Source of the DNA: Psychroserpens sp. Hel_I_66
Lineage (GTDB): Bacteria; Bacteroidota; Bacteroidia; Flavobacteriales; Flavobacteriaceae
Length of the DNA stretch: 64,000 bases
NCBI RefSeq assembly: GCF_000799465.1
Contig: NZ_JUGU01000001.1
Coordinates: forward strand, 2,996,501 to 3,060,500
Direction: 5' to 3'
Under the pieces are notes generated by a model. That model was given only the letters and a program-made list of their open reading frames with translations, was not told the origin of the DNA and did not search any database. The stretch's first letter is position 1. Each line of letters begins with the position of its first letter. Made by a program: the position numbers and the translations under genes. Of the stretch, positions 52,893 through 62,431 are shown piece by piece.

Positions 52893-53230
52893 GTTCCGAA
52901 GAGTATTAAAGAATACAAATATTTGTAAGAAAAATCTGTTAAATAGGTGTTAAATGTTAAAATATTATGTATTACAGCGATTAATTATGTATTTAGGCTG
53001 ATTATTTGAAAAATCATATTATGTTTACAAAACCAAATCGGAATAAGATATTTAATGTTTAACCTAACTTTATGATTTGCCCCAAATCTATCATAAAATT
53101 TAACTGAATGAACTTTTTTGCCCCAAATTTACCAAACCCTACTAATACCGAAAGCAAGCTTTTAGCTGGTTTTCAAAACACAATGAGATTGCTCAAAAAT
53201 ATCTTAACCCTAACTAAAAAAATATTCATG
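52893..53230. other. Intergenic stretch with two direct repeats and a possible small ORF
   Basis: About 340 A/T-rich bases. ATTATGTATT occurs at 52964 and 52984 (20 bases apart) and TTTGCCCCAAAT at 53076 and 53117 (41 apart). A 42-codon ATG frame runs 53108-53236 on the plus strand, overlapping the 3' end of the ABC gene; nothing supports it beyond being open. A near copy of the repeated word (TTCCGAAGAG) is at 52894. Confidence 0.4.
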
Positions 53231-54922
53231 CTATAATCCTTTTGGAATAGCATGAATAAGTTTTTTAGTGTATTCTTTTTGAGGATTTCTGTAGAGTTCA
53301 TCTGCATCTCCCATTTCTTCAATTTCCCCTTTATTCATTACAACCAATTGATCAGACATATATTTAACCACAGCCATGTCGTGTGAAATAAATATATAGG
53401 TAAATCCAAAATCATTTTTAAGTGTATTAAGCAGGTTTAAAACCTGGGCCTGAACTGAAATGTCAAGTGCAGAAACCGATTCGTCACAAATAATTAGTTG
53501 AGGTTCTAAGGCAATAGCTCTAGCAATGCCAATACGTTGTCTTTGTCCGCCAGAAAACTCATGAGGATAGCGATTAAAATAAGTTTCGTCTAAACCAACT
53601 TTTAACAATAGATCTAAAACGCGCTGTTTTCTATCTACTTCAGAGGTGCCAATATGATGAACTTTCATTGGTTCCATAATTGCGTTTCCCACTGTAAGTC
53701 TTGGGTTTAGTGATGCGTAGGGATCTTGAAAAATGATCTGGATGTCTTTTCTAAGTTTTCTAATTTCAGACTTTGAAAGTTTGGTAATGTCTTCACCTTG
53801 ATATAAAATGGAGCCAGCAGTAGCTTTGTCTAATTGCAATATAGCGTTTGAAAGTGTTGATTTCCCGCATCCAGATTCTCCAACCAAGCCTAAAGTTTCC
53901 CCTTTGTATAGTTTGAAGGATACATTATTCACAGCTTTAAAAGTATCTGGTTTTGAGAACCATCCAGATTTTGATATGAATTCCTTTTCGAGATTTATGA
54001 CTTCTAAAAGAGGTTTTTTATCGTATAATGTTTTGTGGGCTTGAGAGCGTTCTTCCGAAGAAATAATATCTGATTTAGCAGTTTTATTAATAAAATCATC
54101 AATGGTTGGTAATTGCTTAAGTCGCGTGTCCATTGATGGTTTTGAGTTGATTAATGCTTTGGTGTATAAATGCTTCGGAAATTTAAAAACTTGCTCAACG
54201 TCACCTTGTTCAACAATATCTCCGCGATACATCACCATAATTCTATCTGCAATTTCTGAAACAAGTGACAAGTCATGGGAAATAAAGATAATGCTCATTT
54301 CTTGCTCTTTTTGTAACTGTTTTAGCAACAAAATAATGTCTTTTTGTACGGTAACGTCAAGCGCAGTTGTTGGCTCGTCTGCAATTAATATTTTGGGTTT
54401 ACAGGCAATTGCCATGGCAATCATGACACGTTGTTTCTGTCCTCCCGAAATTTCATGAGGATACGCGTCGTAAACACGTTGATGTGTTGGTAATTTTACT
54501 TTTTCAAAAAGGGATAATGTTTCGTTTTTTGCTTTAGGTTTTGAAAGAGTTGTATGTTGCAAAAGTACCTCTTGAACTTGTTCACCGCAGGTCATTGAAG
54601 GGTTTAGAGAACTCATTGGTTCTTGAAATATCATTGCAATTTCGTTACCTCTTATGTTTTGAAATTGTTTGGATGTAAGGTTGGTGAGGTCTCGCTCTTC
54701 AAATAGAATCTGTCCATTTTTGATTTTTGAAATTTTCTTCGGAAGCAAACCAAGAATCGCTAATGAGGATACCGATTTTCCTGAACCAGATTCTCCCACA
54801 ACACCTAAAATTTCATTTGGATGCAAATAATAGGAAATGTTATGAATAATCTCTTTTTCAATGCTCTCCGAAGAAAAAGAAATTGAAAGGTTTTTGACAT
54901 CAAGTAATTTTGTTTTAAGCAT
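53231..54922 (-). CDS. Fused OppD-OppF-type ABC transporter ATPase
   Basis: 563 residues with two complete ATPase domains. First: GESGSGKSV (Walker A), ISGGQKQRV (signature), LIADEPTTALD (Walker B). Second: GESGCGKST, FSGGQRQRI, LIICDESVSALD, where the Walker B glutamate motif reads CDESVSALD as usual for OppF. Each half has the oligopeptide-type C-terminal extension (KHLYTKALINSKP and QKEYTKKLIHAIP). It energises peptide or nickel-type import; no permease or binding protein is adjacent, so the partners are elsewhere. Four copies of the repeated TTCTTCGGAA-like word lie within. Confidence 0.94.
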   Translation of the reverse strand: MLKTKLLDVKNLSISFSSESIEKEIIHNISYYLHPNEILGVVGESGSGKSVSSLAILGLLPKKISKIKNGQILFEERDLTNLTSKQFQNIRGNEIAMIFQEPMSSLNPSMTCGEQVQEVLLQHTTLSKPKAKNETLSLFEKVKLPTHQRVYDAYPHEISGGQKQRVMIAMAIACKPKILIADEPTTALDVTVQKDIILLLKQLQKEQEMSIIFISHDLSLVSEIADRIMVMYRGDIVEQGDVEQVFKFPKHLYTKALINSKPSMDTRLKQLPTIDDFINKTAKSDIISSEERSQAHKTLYDKKPLLEVINLEKEFISKSGWFSKPDTFKAVNNVSFKLYKGETLGLVGESGCGKSTLSNAILQLDKATAGSILYQGEDITKLSKSEIRKLRKDIQIIFQDPYASLNPRLTVGNAIMEPMKVHHIGTSEVDRKQRVLDLLLKVGLDETYFNRYPHEFSGGQRQRIGIARAIALEPQLIICDESVSALDISVQAQVLNLLNTLKNDFGFTYIFISHDMAVVKYMSDQLVVMNKGEIEEMGDADELYRNPQKEYTKKLIHAIPKGL

Positions 54923-55362
54923 TAGTAAATGTAGTTATTTTCTAATTTTATCAATTAGAAATTTTAGAACAATTTTAGGATAAAAACTAATTGTATTACT
55001 TAAACCGGGTGTTTTTTCAAATAAATTTTTGATTTTATCAAGATATTAATTAACAACTATGAATGCGATTTATATTTTTGTTTTGTGCTGATATACAGGT
55101 GATATAGAGCATTTTCGAAAAGTATTGATATTAAGATTTGTTGAAAACACTTAACTTATTTTAAAAAATGTTAATAACTATTTTTGGTTTGTGTTAGGTG
55201 AGGTTTAAAAATATATATAGTTTTGCGCCTTCTAATTGTGAAATTTTTACGTTAGATTTTCCGCTACCCCCTTTCATAATAAACTTCAATTTTCTACGCA
55301 CAAATCTGTTGTGAGACAGTTTTTTTAAATCTTGAATTAATCAATAAATTGATAAAGTCGGC
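54923..55362. other. Intergenic region with a 9-bp dyad and a promoter box
   Basis: 440 bases between divergent genes. Contains TTTCTAATT-TTATC-AATTAGAAA (54939-54961), 17 bases upstream of the ABC ATPase start, a candidate operator or leader hairpin; and a TAGTTTTG box at 55218 for the rightward gene. The rest is A/T-rich without ORFs. Confidence 0.5.
55218..55225 (+). promoter_or_regulatory. -7 promoter box (TAGTTTTG)
   Basis: Exact TAnnTTTG match 138 bases upstream of the first ATG of the large lyase gene; a TTTG lies upstream but at 26 rather than about 19-20 bases. Confidence 0.4.
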
Positions 55363-58300
55363 ATGATGTGTAAAATTGACAATGTTTTAAATGAATCTAT
55401 AAATTCATTAAATACCTCAGTAAAAAATAGTTTAATAAATAAAAATAAAGTTGGTGATTCAAAATTGAATCACATTTTTAAACAGACTATATTATTCTCT
55501 TTTTTAATATTTCTCTCTTTCACAGCATTAAATGCTCAAACACTTAAAGCCTTTCCAACAGCAAATGGAGCAGGAGCTTATGCAACAGGCGGAAGAGGTA
55601 AGCCTGTGTATGTGGTAACTAATTTAAATAATTCTGGTGTTGGGAGCTTTAGACAAGCCTTAGAAAACACAAAAAATACCGATGGAGGCATTATAACTTT
55701 TGCTGTATCTGGTACAATTGTCCTCACTAATAAATTACATTTCCGAGATCAAGATAATGTTACTATTGCAGGACAAACATCTCCAGATGGAGGTATTACT
55801 ATTGTAGGTGCTAATTCATCAGCTAGATTTGAAATTTCAAATATGAATAACCTTATAATAAGATATGTAAGATTCAGACCTAGTTATCCTGCTTATCCTG
55901 CTACAGAGCTTGATGCTCTTAACATCTCCCACTGTAGCAATTACATTATTGACCACTGCTCTATATCTTGGGGTACAGATGAAACTGCAGATGCTGGTAA
56001 CGGTAGTAATTTTACTTGGCAAAGAAATCTATTTGCTGAAAGTAATAAAACGGGAATGATATTGGGCGGAGATGTTGATCAATCTGAGAATATGAGTTTT
56101 ATAAACAACATGTTTTATAATTGTAGCAAAAGATTTCCTAATTATCAATCCAACGGAAGAGTAGATGTTATTAATAATGTAGTTTGGAATTTTAGAACGC
56201 TTATTAGTGTGAGTCAAGGAGGGCATGACCTAAATCATATAGGTAATTATTATCAATATTTTACTAATTATCCAGCTGCAGATGAATCAAGATGGAATCT
56301 CTGGTATCCTTTTAGCCAAGCAACGGGAGCACCTGTAACTCAATTCCCATCTATATACACAAGTGGTAATTACATAAGTGATGTTTTGACAAATCCAAAT
56401 GCAGATAATTACTTTACTTGGAGATGGAGATTTAATCCTATTGGAACGCCCTATTCTGGAGCACCAACCAACAGCCAACTCACAACAGATTTTAAAGCAA
56501 ATACTCAATTTCCACTTCTAGGCGGTTCTTTTGCAATCCAATCTGCAGTTGACGCTTTTGAAGATGTAAGATACAATGTAGGAGCTAATGCTCGTTTGGA
56601 TGAAAATGGAAACAATATTGAAGAGATAGATAATCCAGATTCTATTTATTTGAATAATGTTCAAAATGATATTCTTGTAAATTTTACTCCTGAAACAAAT
56701 CTATCGACAGCTCATTATAATGCATTTCAAGCTAGTGTAAGTACTCAGCCCATAAATACACATCCTTCAAATTTTGACACGAATAATGATGGTATTCCCA
56801 ACCAATGGATGCTTAATAAGGGTTTTAATGAAAGCCAGGATATCACAACATACGTGTGGCCTAGTGGATATGTTGGTATTGAAGAATATTTGAATGAAAT
56901 TGATGATGTCACATTACTACCTACTTTTACTACTGAGTGTCCTTTAGAAGTTACATCCTTCCCATATTCGGAGGGATTTGAGAACACTTTGGGAGCCTGG
57001 TCACAATCGTCATTTGACGACACGGACTGGATGGTCAATTCAGCTGGGACACCATCGACAGGTACGGGACCATCAGGTGCTTCACAGGGCACTTACTACG
57101 TTTATGTAGAAGCCTCTGCAATGGGATCCCCTACAAAGCAAGCAATCCTAAACTCACCGTGTTTTGATCTTTCAGGCCTAACAGATGCGAACTTCAGCTT
57201 TAAGTACCACCAGTTTGGTGCAGATGCTCTGGGAAGCATCGATCTTGAGGCGAGTGATGACAACGGGACGACCTGGACATCCATTTGGAACAGTAGTGGT
57301 AATTTGGGAGATACTTGGCTAACAGCAGATGTAGACCTTGGAGCCTATGCAGGAGGAAGTCTACAATTGCGTTTCAATAGAGTAACCGGTAACACATGGC
57401 AAGGGGATGTTGCGATAGACGATGTTTATTTATCTGAGGGTAGTAGTGGTAATTCCTCAAACACAGGTAACGGATGCTTGGATGGTATCAGCTCCTTCCC
57501 ATATTCGGAGGGGTTTGAGAACACTTTGGGAGCCTGGTCGCAATCGTCAATTGACGACACGGACTGGATGGTCAATTCAGATGGCACACCATCGACAGGT
57601 ACAGGACCGTCAGGTGCTTCACAGGGCACTTACTACGTTTATGTAGAAGCCTCTGCAATGGGATCCCCTACAAAGCAAGCAATCCTAAACTCACCGTGTT
57701 TTGATCTTTCAGGCCTAACAGATGCGAACTTCAGCTTTAAGTACCACCAGTTTGGTGCAGATGCTCTGGGAAGCATCGATCTTGAGGCGAGTGATGACAA
57801 TGGGACGACCTGGACATCCATATGGAACAGTAGTGGTAATTTGGGAGATATTTGGCTAACAGCAGATGTAGACCTTGGAGCCTATGCAGGAGGAAGTCTG
57901 CAATTGCGTTTCAATAGAGTAACCGGTAACACATGGCAAGGGGATGTCGCGATAGACGATATTTATTTATCTGAAGGTAATACTAATAGTTCATCAAACA
58001 CCGGTAACGGATGCTTGAATGGTATCAGCTCCTTCCCATATTCGGAGGGGTTTGAGAACACTTTGGGAGCCTGGTCACAATCGTCAATTGACGACACGGA
58101 CTGGATGGTCAATTCAGATGGCACACCATCGACAGGTACAGGACCCTCAGGTGCTTCACAGGGCACTTACTACGTTTATGTAGAAGCCTCTGCGCCTATG
58201 GGATCCCCTACAAAGCAAGCAATCCTAAACTCACCGTGTTTTGATCTTTCAGGCCTAACAGATGCGAACTTCAGCTTTAAGTACCACCAGTTTGGTGCAG

Positions 58301-59343
58301 ATGCTCTGGGAAGCATCGATCTTGAGGCGAGTGATGACAATGGGACGACCTGGACATCCATATGGAACAGTAGTGGAAATTTGGGAGATACTTGGCTAAC
58401 AGCAAATGTAGACCTTGGAGCCTATGCAGGAGGAAGTCTACAATTGCGTTTCAATAGAGTAACCGGTAACACATGGCAAGGGGATGTCGCGATAGACGAT
58501 GTTTATTTATCTGAGGGTAGTACTGGTAATTCCTCAAACACCGGTAACGGATGCTTGGATGGTATCAGCTCCTTCCCATATTCGGAGGGGTTTGAGAACA
58601 CTTTGGGAGCCTGGTCGCAATCGTCAATTGACGATACGGACTGGATGGTCAATTCAGCTGGGACACCATCGACAGGTACAGGACCGTCAGGTGCTTCACA
58701 GGGCACTTATTATGTTTATGTTGAAGCATCAGGGGATACGGGATATCCTAACAAACAAGCTGTTTTAAACTCACCATGTTTTGATTTAAGCAGTGAAACT
58801 TCAGCTACATTCAGTTTTAATTATCACCAGTTTGGAGACAAAGAAATGGGAACTATAGAGTTAGAGGTTAGTCAAGATGACGGAGTAAGTTGGACTAGCA
58901 TATGGAATAGTATAGGAAATCAAGGTAATTCTTGGAACGCAGCTAATATCGACCTTTCTGCTTATACTGGAGGAAGTTTACAATTGAGATTCAACAGAAT
59001 TACGGGTAGTGTATGGAAAGCAGATATTGCCATTGATAATGTTAATTTATCAACCAGTTCTATTTCCTCAAGAAATATGACTGATATATCTAAAGAACCC
59101 ACAGAAATAAATGAAGTAAAGGAAATCATTTTATATCCTAATCCGGTTGAAGGAAAAACACTTTATATAAAGTCTGAATATTCCAACCTTTCTTATGAAA
59201 TTTACAATATGGTTGGACAGAAAGTTTCCGCAGGAATTGTAAAAAACAACTCTATGAACATTAGTAATTTAAACGGAGGAGTCTATAGAATCATATTTTC
59301 TTCGGAAGGAGAAATCATTACAAAACAGTTTATCAAACAATAG
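55363..59343 (+). CDS. T9SS-exported pectate-lyase-like protein with four MAM-like domains
   Basis: 1326 residues. After a 34-residue extension comes a signal peptide (KQTILFSFLIFLSFTALNAQ); TTG at 55465 would start exactly there (LNHIFKQ) and may be the true start. Residues 60-400: right-handed beta-helix of the pectate lyase type (FPTANGAGAYATGGRGKPVY, VRFRPSYPAY, CSISWGTDE). From 532, four MAM/jelly-roll-like domains starting at 532, 711, 890 and 1070, the first three almost identical in DNA. C-terminal T9SS type A sorting domain from about 1245 (LYPNPVEGKTLYIKS, NLNGGVYRIIFSSEGE). Predicted extracellular polysaccharide lyase bound to the cell surface. The next gene carries one more copy of the same domain. 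Confidence 0.88.
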   Translation: MMCKIDNVLNESINSLNTSVKNSLINKNKVGDSKLNHIFKQTILFSFLIFLSFTALNAQTLKAFPTANGAGAYATGGRGKPVYVVTNLNNSGVGSFRQALENTKNTDGGIITFAVSGTIVLTNKLHFRDQDNVTIAGQTSPDGGITIVGANSSARFEISNMNNLIIRYVRFRPSYPAYPATELDALNISHCSNYIIDHCSISWGTDETADAGNGSNFTWQRNLFAESNKTGMILGGDVDQSENMSFINNMFYNCSKRFPNYQSNGRVDVINNVVWNFRTLISVSQGGHDLNHIGNYYQYFTNYPAADESRWNLWYPFSQATGAPVTQFPSIYTSGNYISDVLTNPNADNYFTWRWRFNPIGTPYSGAPTNSQLTTDFKANTQFPLLGGSFAIQSAVDAFEDVRYNVGANARLDENGNNIEEIDNPDSIYLNNVQNDILVNFTPETNLSTAHYNAFQASVSTQPINTHPSNFDTNNDGIPNQWMLNKGFNESQDITTYVWPSGYVGIEEYLNEIDDVTLLPTFTTECPLEVTSFPYSEGFENTLGAWSQSSFDDTDWMVNSAGTPSTGTGPSGASQGTYYVYVEASAMGSPTKQAILNSPCFDLSGLTDANFSFKYHQFGADALGSIDLEASDDNGTTWTSIWNSSGNLGDTWLTADVDLGAYAGGSLQLRFNRVTGNTWQGDVAIDDVYLSEGSSGNSSNTGNGCLDGISSFPYSEGFENTLGAWSQSSIDDTDWMVNSDGTPSTGTGPSGASQGTYYVYVEASAMGSPTKQAILNSPCFDLSGLTDANFSFKYHQFGADALGSIDLEASDDNGTTWTSIWNSSGNLGDIWLTADVDLGAYAGGSLQLRFNRVTGNTWQGDVAIDDIYLSEGNTNSSSNTGNGCLNGISSFPYSEGFENTLGAWSQSSIDDTDWMVNSDGTPSTGTGPSGASQGTYYVYVEASAPMGSPTKQAILNSPCFDLSGLTDANFSFKYHQFGADALGSIDLEASDDNGTTWTSIWNSSGNLGDTWLTANVDLGAYAGGSLQLRFNRVTGNTWQGDVAIDDVYLSEGSTGNSSNTGNGCLDGISSFPYSEGFENTLGAWSQSSIDDTDWMVNSAGTPSTGTGPSGASQGTYYVYVEASGDTGYPNKQAVLNSPCFDLSSETSATFSFNYHQFGDKEMGTIELEVSQDDGVSWTSIWNSIGNQGNSWNAANIDLSAYTGGSLQLRFNRITGSVWKADIAIDNVNLSTSSISSRNMTDISKEPTEINEVKEIILYPNPVEGKTLYIKSEYSNLSYEIYNMVGQKVSAGIVKNNSMNISNLNGGVYRIIFSSEGEIITKQFIKQ
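56956..59050 (+). repeat. Tandem coding repeat, 537/537/540-base units
   Basis: Units begin at 56956, 57493, 58030 and 58570. Units 1-3 differ at few positions; unit 3 has one extra codon (Pro, near 58196). Unit 4 is near identical only up to about 58710 and then diverges sharply while keeping the same fold. Confidence 0.9.
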
Positions 59344-59371
59344 ATTAGATTTTTTAATAAATTTACTTAGT

Positions 59372-59409
59372 GAGACCTCTTTATCTTGTTTACATGATAA
59401 AGAGGTTTC
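59372..59409 (+). terminator. Hairpin terminator
   Basis: GAGACCTCTTTATC / GATAAAGAGGTTTC, 14-bp stem with one G-U pair and a 10-base loop; the T tail is weak (TTCCTC). A further dyad TTACGG-AAAAA-CCGTAA at 59462-59478 lies in the leader of the next gene. Confidence 0.6.
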
Positions 59410-59598
59410 CTCATTATAATAGCTTCCATATCAAGAAATGTAGTTGTTTTCTTCACGTAAATTACGGAAAAACCGTAACCAAAAAAACAAATATTGTAAT
59501 TCAACGAAAACGTTATAGTAAAGTTTTGATATTAACAATATTTTAATACTTTCACGACACAATATTTATTTTTAACAACAATTAATTACACATTTAAC

Positions 59599-62007
59599 AT
59601 GAAAAAAACAATTACTTTAGCATTATTGTGTTTTCTCACTATTACTTCTTTATTTGCCCAAGATGTACAAGAGAGAAACTGCGGAGCAATGGAAAATCTA
59701 GCAACGAGGAAACAACAAGATCCAACTCTTGAAGCCCGTATGCAACAGATTGAAATATTTACTCAAAACAAAATTGAGCAGATGCAAAATAGCAGAATTG
59801 ATGGTAGCATAATTACCATTCCAGTTGTTGTGCATGTTTTGTATCGAAATAGTACAGAGAACATAAGTGTTGCCCAAATTCAATCACAACTAGACGTTTT
59901 AAATGAAGATTTTAGAAGAACCAATCCAGATGCAGACAATGTTTGGTCTCAGGCAGCAGATTCTGAAATTGAATTTTGTTTAGTCACCGTAGATCCTAAT
60001 GGTAACGCAACAACCGGTATTACCAGAAAATCAACAACGAGAAGAGACTGGGGAACTAGTGATGACATGAAAAGATCATCAACCGGTGGGATTGACCCTT
60101 GGAATACTTCAGAATATTTAAATATGTGGATTGTGCCACAAATGTTAAGTAATGGAGGAACTATTTTAGGCTATGCGCAATTTCCAGGAGGAAGTGCTGC
60201 TACAGATGGTGTTGTTATGGCTTATAACTATTTTGGAAGAACGGGTAATGTTTCTGCACCATTTGATGGAGGTCGTACAACAACTCATGAAGTAGGTCAC
60301 TTTTTTAACCTTCGTCATATTTGGGGAGATGCTAACTGCGGAAATGATTTTGTAAGTGATACACCAACTCATCAAACCTCTAATGGAGGATGTCCAATAG
60401 GACAAACATCTTGTGGATCTACAGATATGGTTCAAAACTATATGGATTACACAAATGACTCTTGTATGAACTTATTCACAACTGGCCAAAAAAATAGAAT
60501 GCGTGCAGTATTGGCTGCAGGTGGTGCTAGACGTAGTTTAGCATTGTCAGATAAATGTGGAGCTGTAACACAGCCAACTTGTAATGATGGTATTCAAAAC
60601 GGAAATGAAACAGGAGTAGACTGTGGAGGATCATGTACCCCATGTCAAACAGGTAATCAATATTGTAACTCACAAGGTAACAGTGTTGCAGATGAGTATA
60701 TTTCTAGAGTACAAGTGGGAAGTATCAATAAATCTTCTGGTGCTCAATCATATTCAGATTTTACAAGCACTTCAACAGATTTAAATAAAGGCTCTAATTA
60801 TACGTTAACCGTAACTCCAACCTGGACGGGTACAACGTATAGTGAGGGTTATGCTGCATGGATAGATTATAATGACGATGGGGATTTTACAGATTCTGGA
60901 GAACAAATTTTATCTATTGCTGCAACCCAAACAACACCAGTAAGCGGAACATTTACAGTACCTGCAGGAACCACAAATGGAGATAAGAGACTGCGAGTAT
61001 CTATGAAATATAATGGTACGCCAACATCTTGTGAGACATTTGATTATGGAGAAGTTGAAGATTATACTGTAAATATAACTACAGGTGGAACAAATCCTCC
61101 AACGGGTTGTACAGGTGGTGTATCTTCATTTCCTTATAATGAAGGATTTGAGAGCGGATTTGGAGCTTGGACACAAGCAACTAATGATGATTTTAACTGG
61201 ACGAGACGTTCTGGCGCAACACCATCAAGCAATACAGGTCCTACTAGTGCAACGGAAGGTTCTCAATACATATTTATGGAATCATCTTCACCAAACTACT
61301 CAACAAAGCGTGCTATTTTAGAGTCACCATGTTTTAATTTATCAGGACAAAGTCAAGCGACTTTTAATTTTAAATATCATATGTATGGTACTTCTGCAAT
61401 GGGTAATTTAAAATTAGCGGTGAGTACAAATAATGGATCGTCTTGGACTACAATTTGGACAAGATCAGGCAATCAAGGTAATTCTTGGTTAAATGCCAAT
61501 GTAGACTTATCGTCTTATGCTAATTCTAATATAAAACTTCGTTTTGATGGAACTACAGGTACAACCTGGCAAGGTGATATGGCAGTTGACGCTGTAAGTT
61601 TAACAAATGGAGCTGCAGATAAATGTGCAGGAGTTGCACCATATAATGGAAGTCAATCCTACTCTATTGGAGATAAAGTAACGTATCAAGGTTCTCTATA
61701 TGAAAGAACATCATCAGGTTGGATTAATTTAGGACCTTGTGGTACCGCTAGAATAACAGATGAAGGTTTTGTTCAATATTTAGATGTTCAGATTTCTTTA
61801 TACCCTAATCCAGTTAAAGGTCGAGAATTATTTATTGAATCTAATATTGAAAATCTAGAGTTTACTGTTGTAAATATGTTAGGTCAAGAAGTTGCTAAAG
61901 GTACATCATCAAACACTATTGATGTTGGCAATCTTAAACCTGGACTTTACCTTGTACAGTTTAACGTCAATGATAAATTTGAAACCCGTAAGTTTATCAA
62001 ACAATAA
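59599..62007 (+). CDS. T9SS-exported M43 zinc metalloprotease (cytophagalysin type)
   Basis: 802 residues. Signal peptide KKTITLALLCFLTITSLFAQ; pappalysin-type M43 protease with HEVGHFFNLRH (His230, Glu231, His234, His240) and the Met-turn segment QNYMDYTNDSCMN; a cysteine-rich link (CNDGIQNGNETGVDCGGSC); a GEVED domain (AAWIDYNDDGDFTDSGEQI, FDYGEVEDYTV); one MAM-like domain (SFPYNEGFESGFGAWTQ) homologous to those of the preceding gene; a chitin-binding-like CBM5/12 module (APYNGSQSYSIGDKVTYQG); and a T9SS type A sorting domain (LYPNPVKGRELFIES, GLYLVQFNVND). An extracellular protease, perhaps aimed at chitin- or glycan-linked protein. Confidence 0.93.
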   Translation: MKKTITLALLCFLTITSLFAQDVQERNCGAMENLATRKQQDPTLEARMQQIEIFTQNKIEQMQNSRIDGSIITIPVVVHVLYRNSTENISVAQIQSQLDVLNEDFRRTNPDADNVWSQAADSEIEFCLVTVDPNGNATTGITRKSTTRRDWGTSDDMKRSSTGGIDPWNTSEYLNMWIVPQMLSNGGTILGYAQFPGGSAATDGVVMAYNYFGRTGNVSAPFDGGRTTTHEVGHFFNLRHIWGDANCGNDFVSDTPTHQTSNGGCPIGQTSCGSTDMVQNYMDYTNDSCMNLFTTGQKNRMRAVLAAGGARRSLALSDKCGAVTQPTCNDGIQNGNETGVDCGGSCTPCQTGNQYCNSQGNSVADEYISRVQVGSINKSSGAQSYSDFTSTSTDLNKGSNYTLTVTPTWTGTTYSEGYAAWIDYNDDGDFTDSGEQILSIAATQTTPVSGTFTVPAGTTNGDKRLRVSMKYNGTPTSCETFDYGEVEDYTVNITTGGTNPPTGCTGGVSSFPYNEGFESGFGAWTQATNDDFNWTRRSGATPSSNTGPTSATEGSQYIFMESSSPNYSTKRAILESPCFNLSGQSQATFNFKYHMYGTSAMGNLKLAVSTNNGSSWTTIWTRSGNQGNSWLNANVDLSSYANSNIKLRFDGTTGTTWQGDMAVDAVSLTNGAADKCAGVAPYNGSQSYSIGDKVTYQGSLYERTSSGWINLGPCGTARITDEGFVQYLDVQISLYPNPVKGRELFIESNIENLEFTVVNMLGQEVAKGTSSNTIDVGNLKPGLYLVQFNVNDKFETRKFIKQ

Positions 62008-62030
62008 ATATATTTAATTAGTTGATATTA

Positions 62031-62060
62031 AAAATCCAGACATCGTGTCTGGATTTTTTT
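62031..62060 (+). terminator. Rho-independent terminator
   Basis: AAAATCCAGACA / TGTCTGGATTTT, 12-bp stem with a 3-base loop (TCG) and T run. Ends the protease transcript. Confidence 0.88.
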
Positions 62061-62063
62061 GTT

Positions 62064-62340
62064 TTGAAAATTTTTTTAGAACCAAAGAATTCAACTGATA
62101 ATGAAACAAATTGGAAAAGTATAGAAATCAGTAAACATGAAGTAAAGCATTGGTGCAACTAAAGGAGTTTAAGTATTTAACTTTAATAATCTCATTATTT
62201 GGACAGAAGCTCCAGTCTCGCTTTTGAAAGATTCTGATAGGGTTAAAGTTCGAGATTTCACTAACCAACGCCATAAAATTTACACTCAGGAAATGTTCTA
62301 TATCTCTTATACACATTTACAAAACTACGAATGCCATTAA
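62064..62340 (+). pseudogene. Probable decayed gene fragment, two frames
   Basis: Two coding-like stretches on the plus strand in different frames and without start codons. 62064-62162 reads LKIFLEPKNSTDNETNW...; 62173-62340 reads VFNFNNLIIWTEAPVSLL..., ending YISYTHLQNYECH. The second has the spacing of a LytTR DNA-binding domain N-terminus (VKVRD, KIYTQEMFYI, NY), but this is weak. The 62-residue minus-strand ORF at 62128-62316 is best explained as a shadow of this remnant. A +1 shift near 62163-62172 would join them. Confidence 0.3.
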
Positions 62341-62431
62341 TTGATTTTAGTCATAAAAAAGTTTTAGACTAGTACATAATTTCCCTTTAATTTATTTCCA
62401 TTTACAACTTAACTAGCTACGAATATGTTGC

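Noticed and set aside
52964..52993. Direct repeat ATTATGTATT as a further PadR site
   Set aside because: The TTATGTAT half-site is expected several times by chance in DNA this A/T-rich, and the arrangement is direct, not inverted.
57102..58706. Families of repeated 60-89-codon ORFs on both strands
   Set aside because: Shadows of the near-identical MAM-like repeat units in other frames.
62300..62318. 14-base match to the Tn5 mosaic end (TCTCTTATACACAT), giving the adaptor-like peptide start MCIRD on the minus strand
   Set aside because: Match is single, incomplete (the flanks CTG and CT of the mosaic end are absent) and lies inside a plus-strand coding-like stretch (YISYTH). Most likely coincidence; an adaptor remnant would be expected at a contig end or join.
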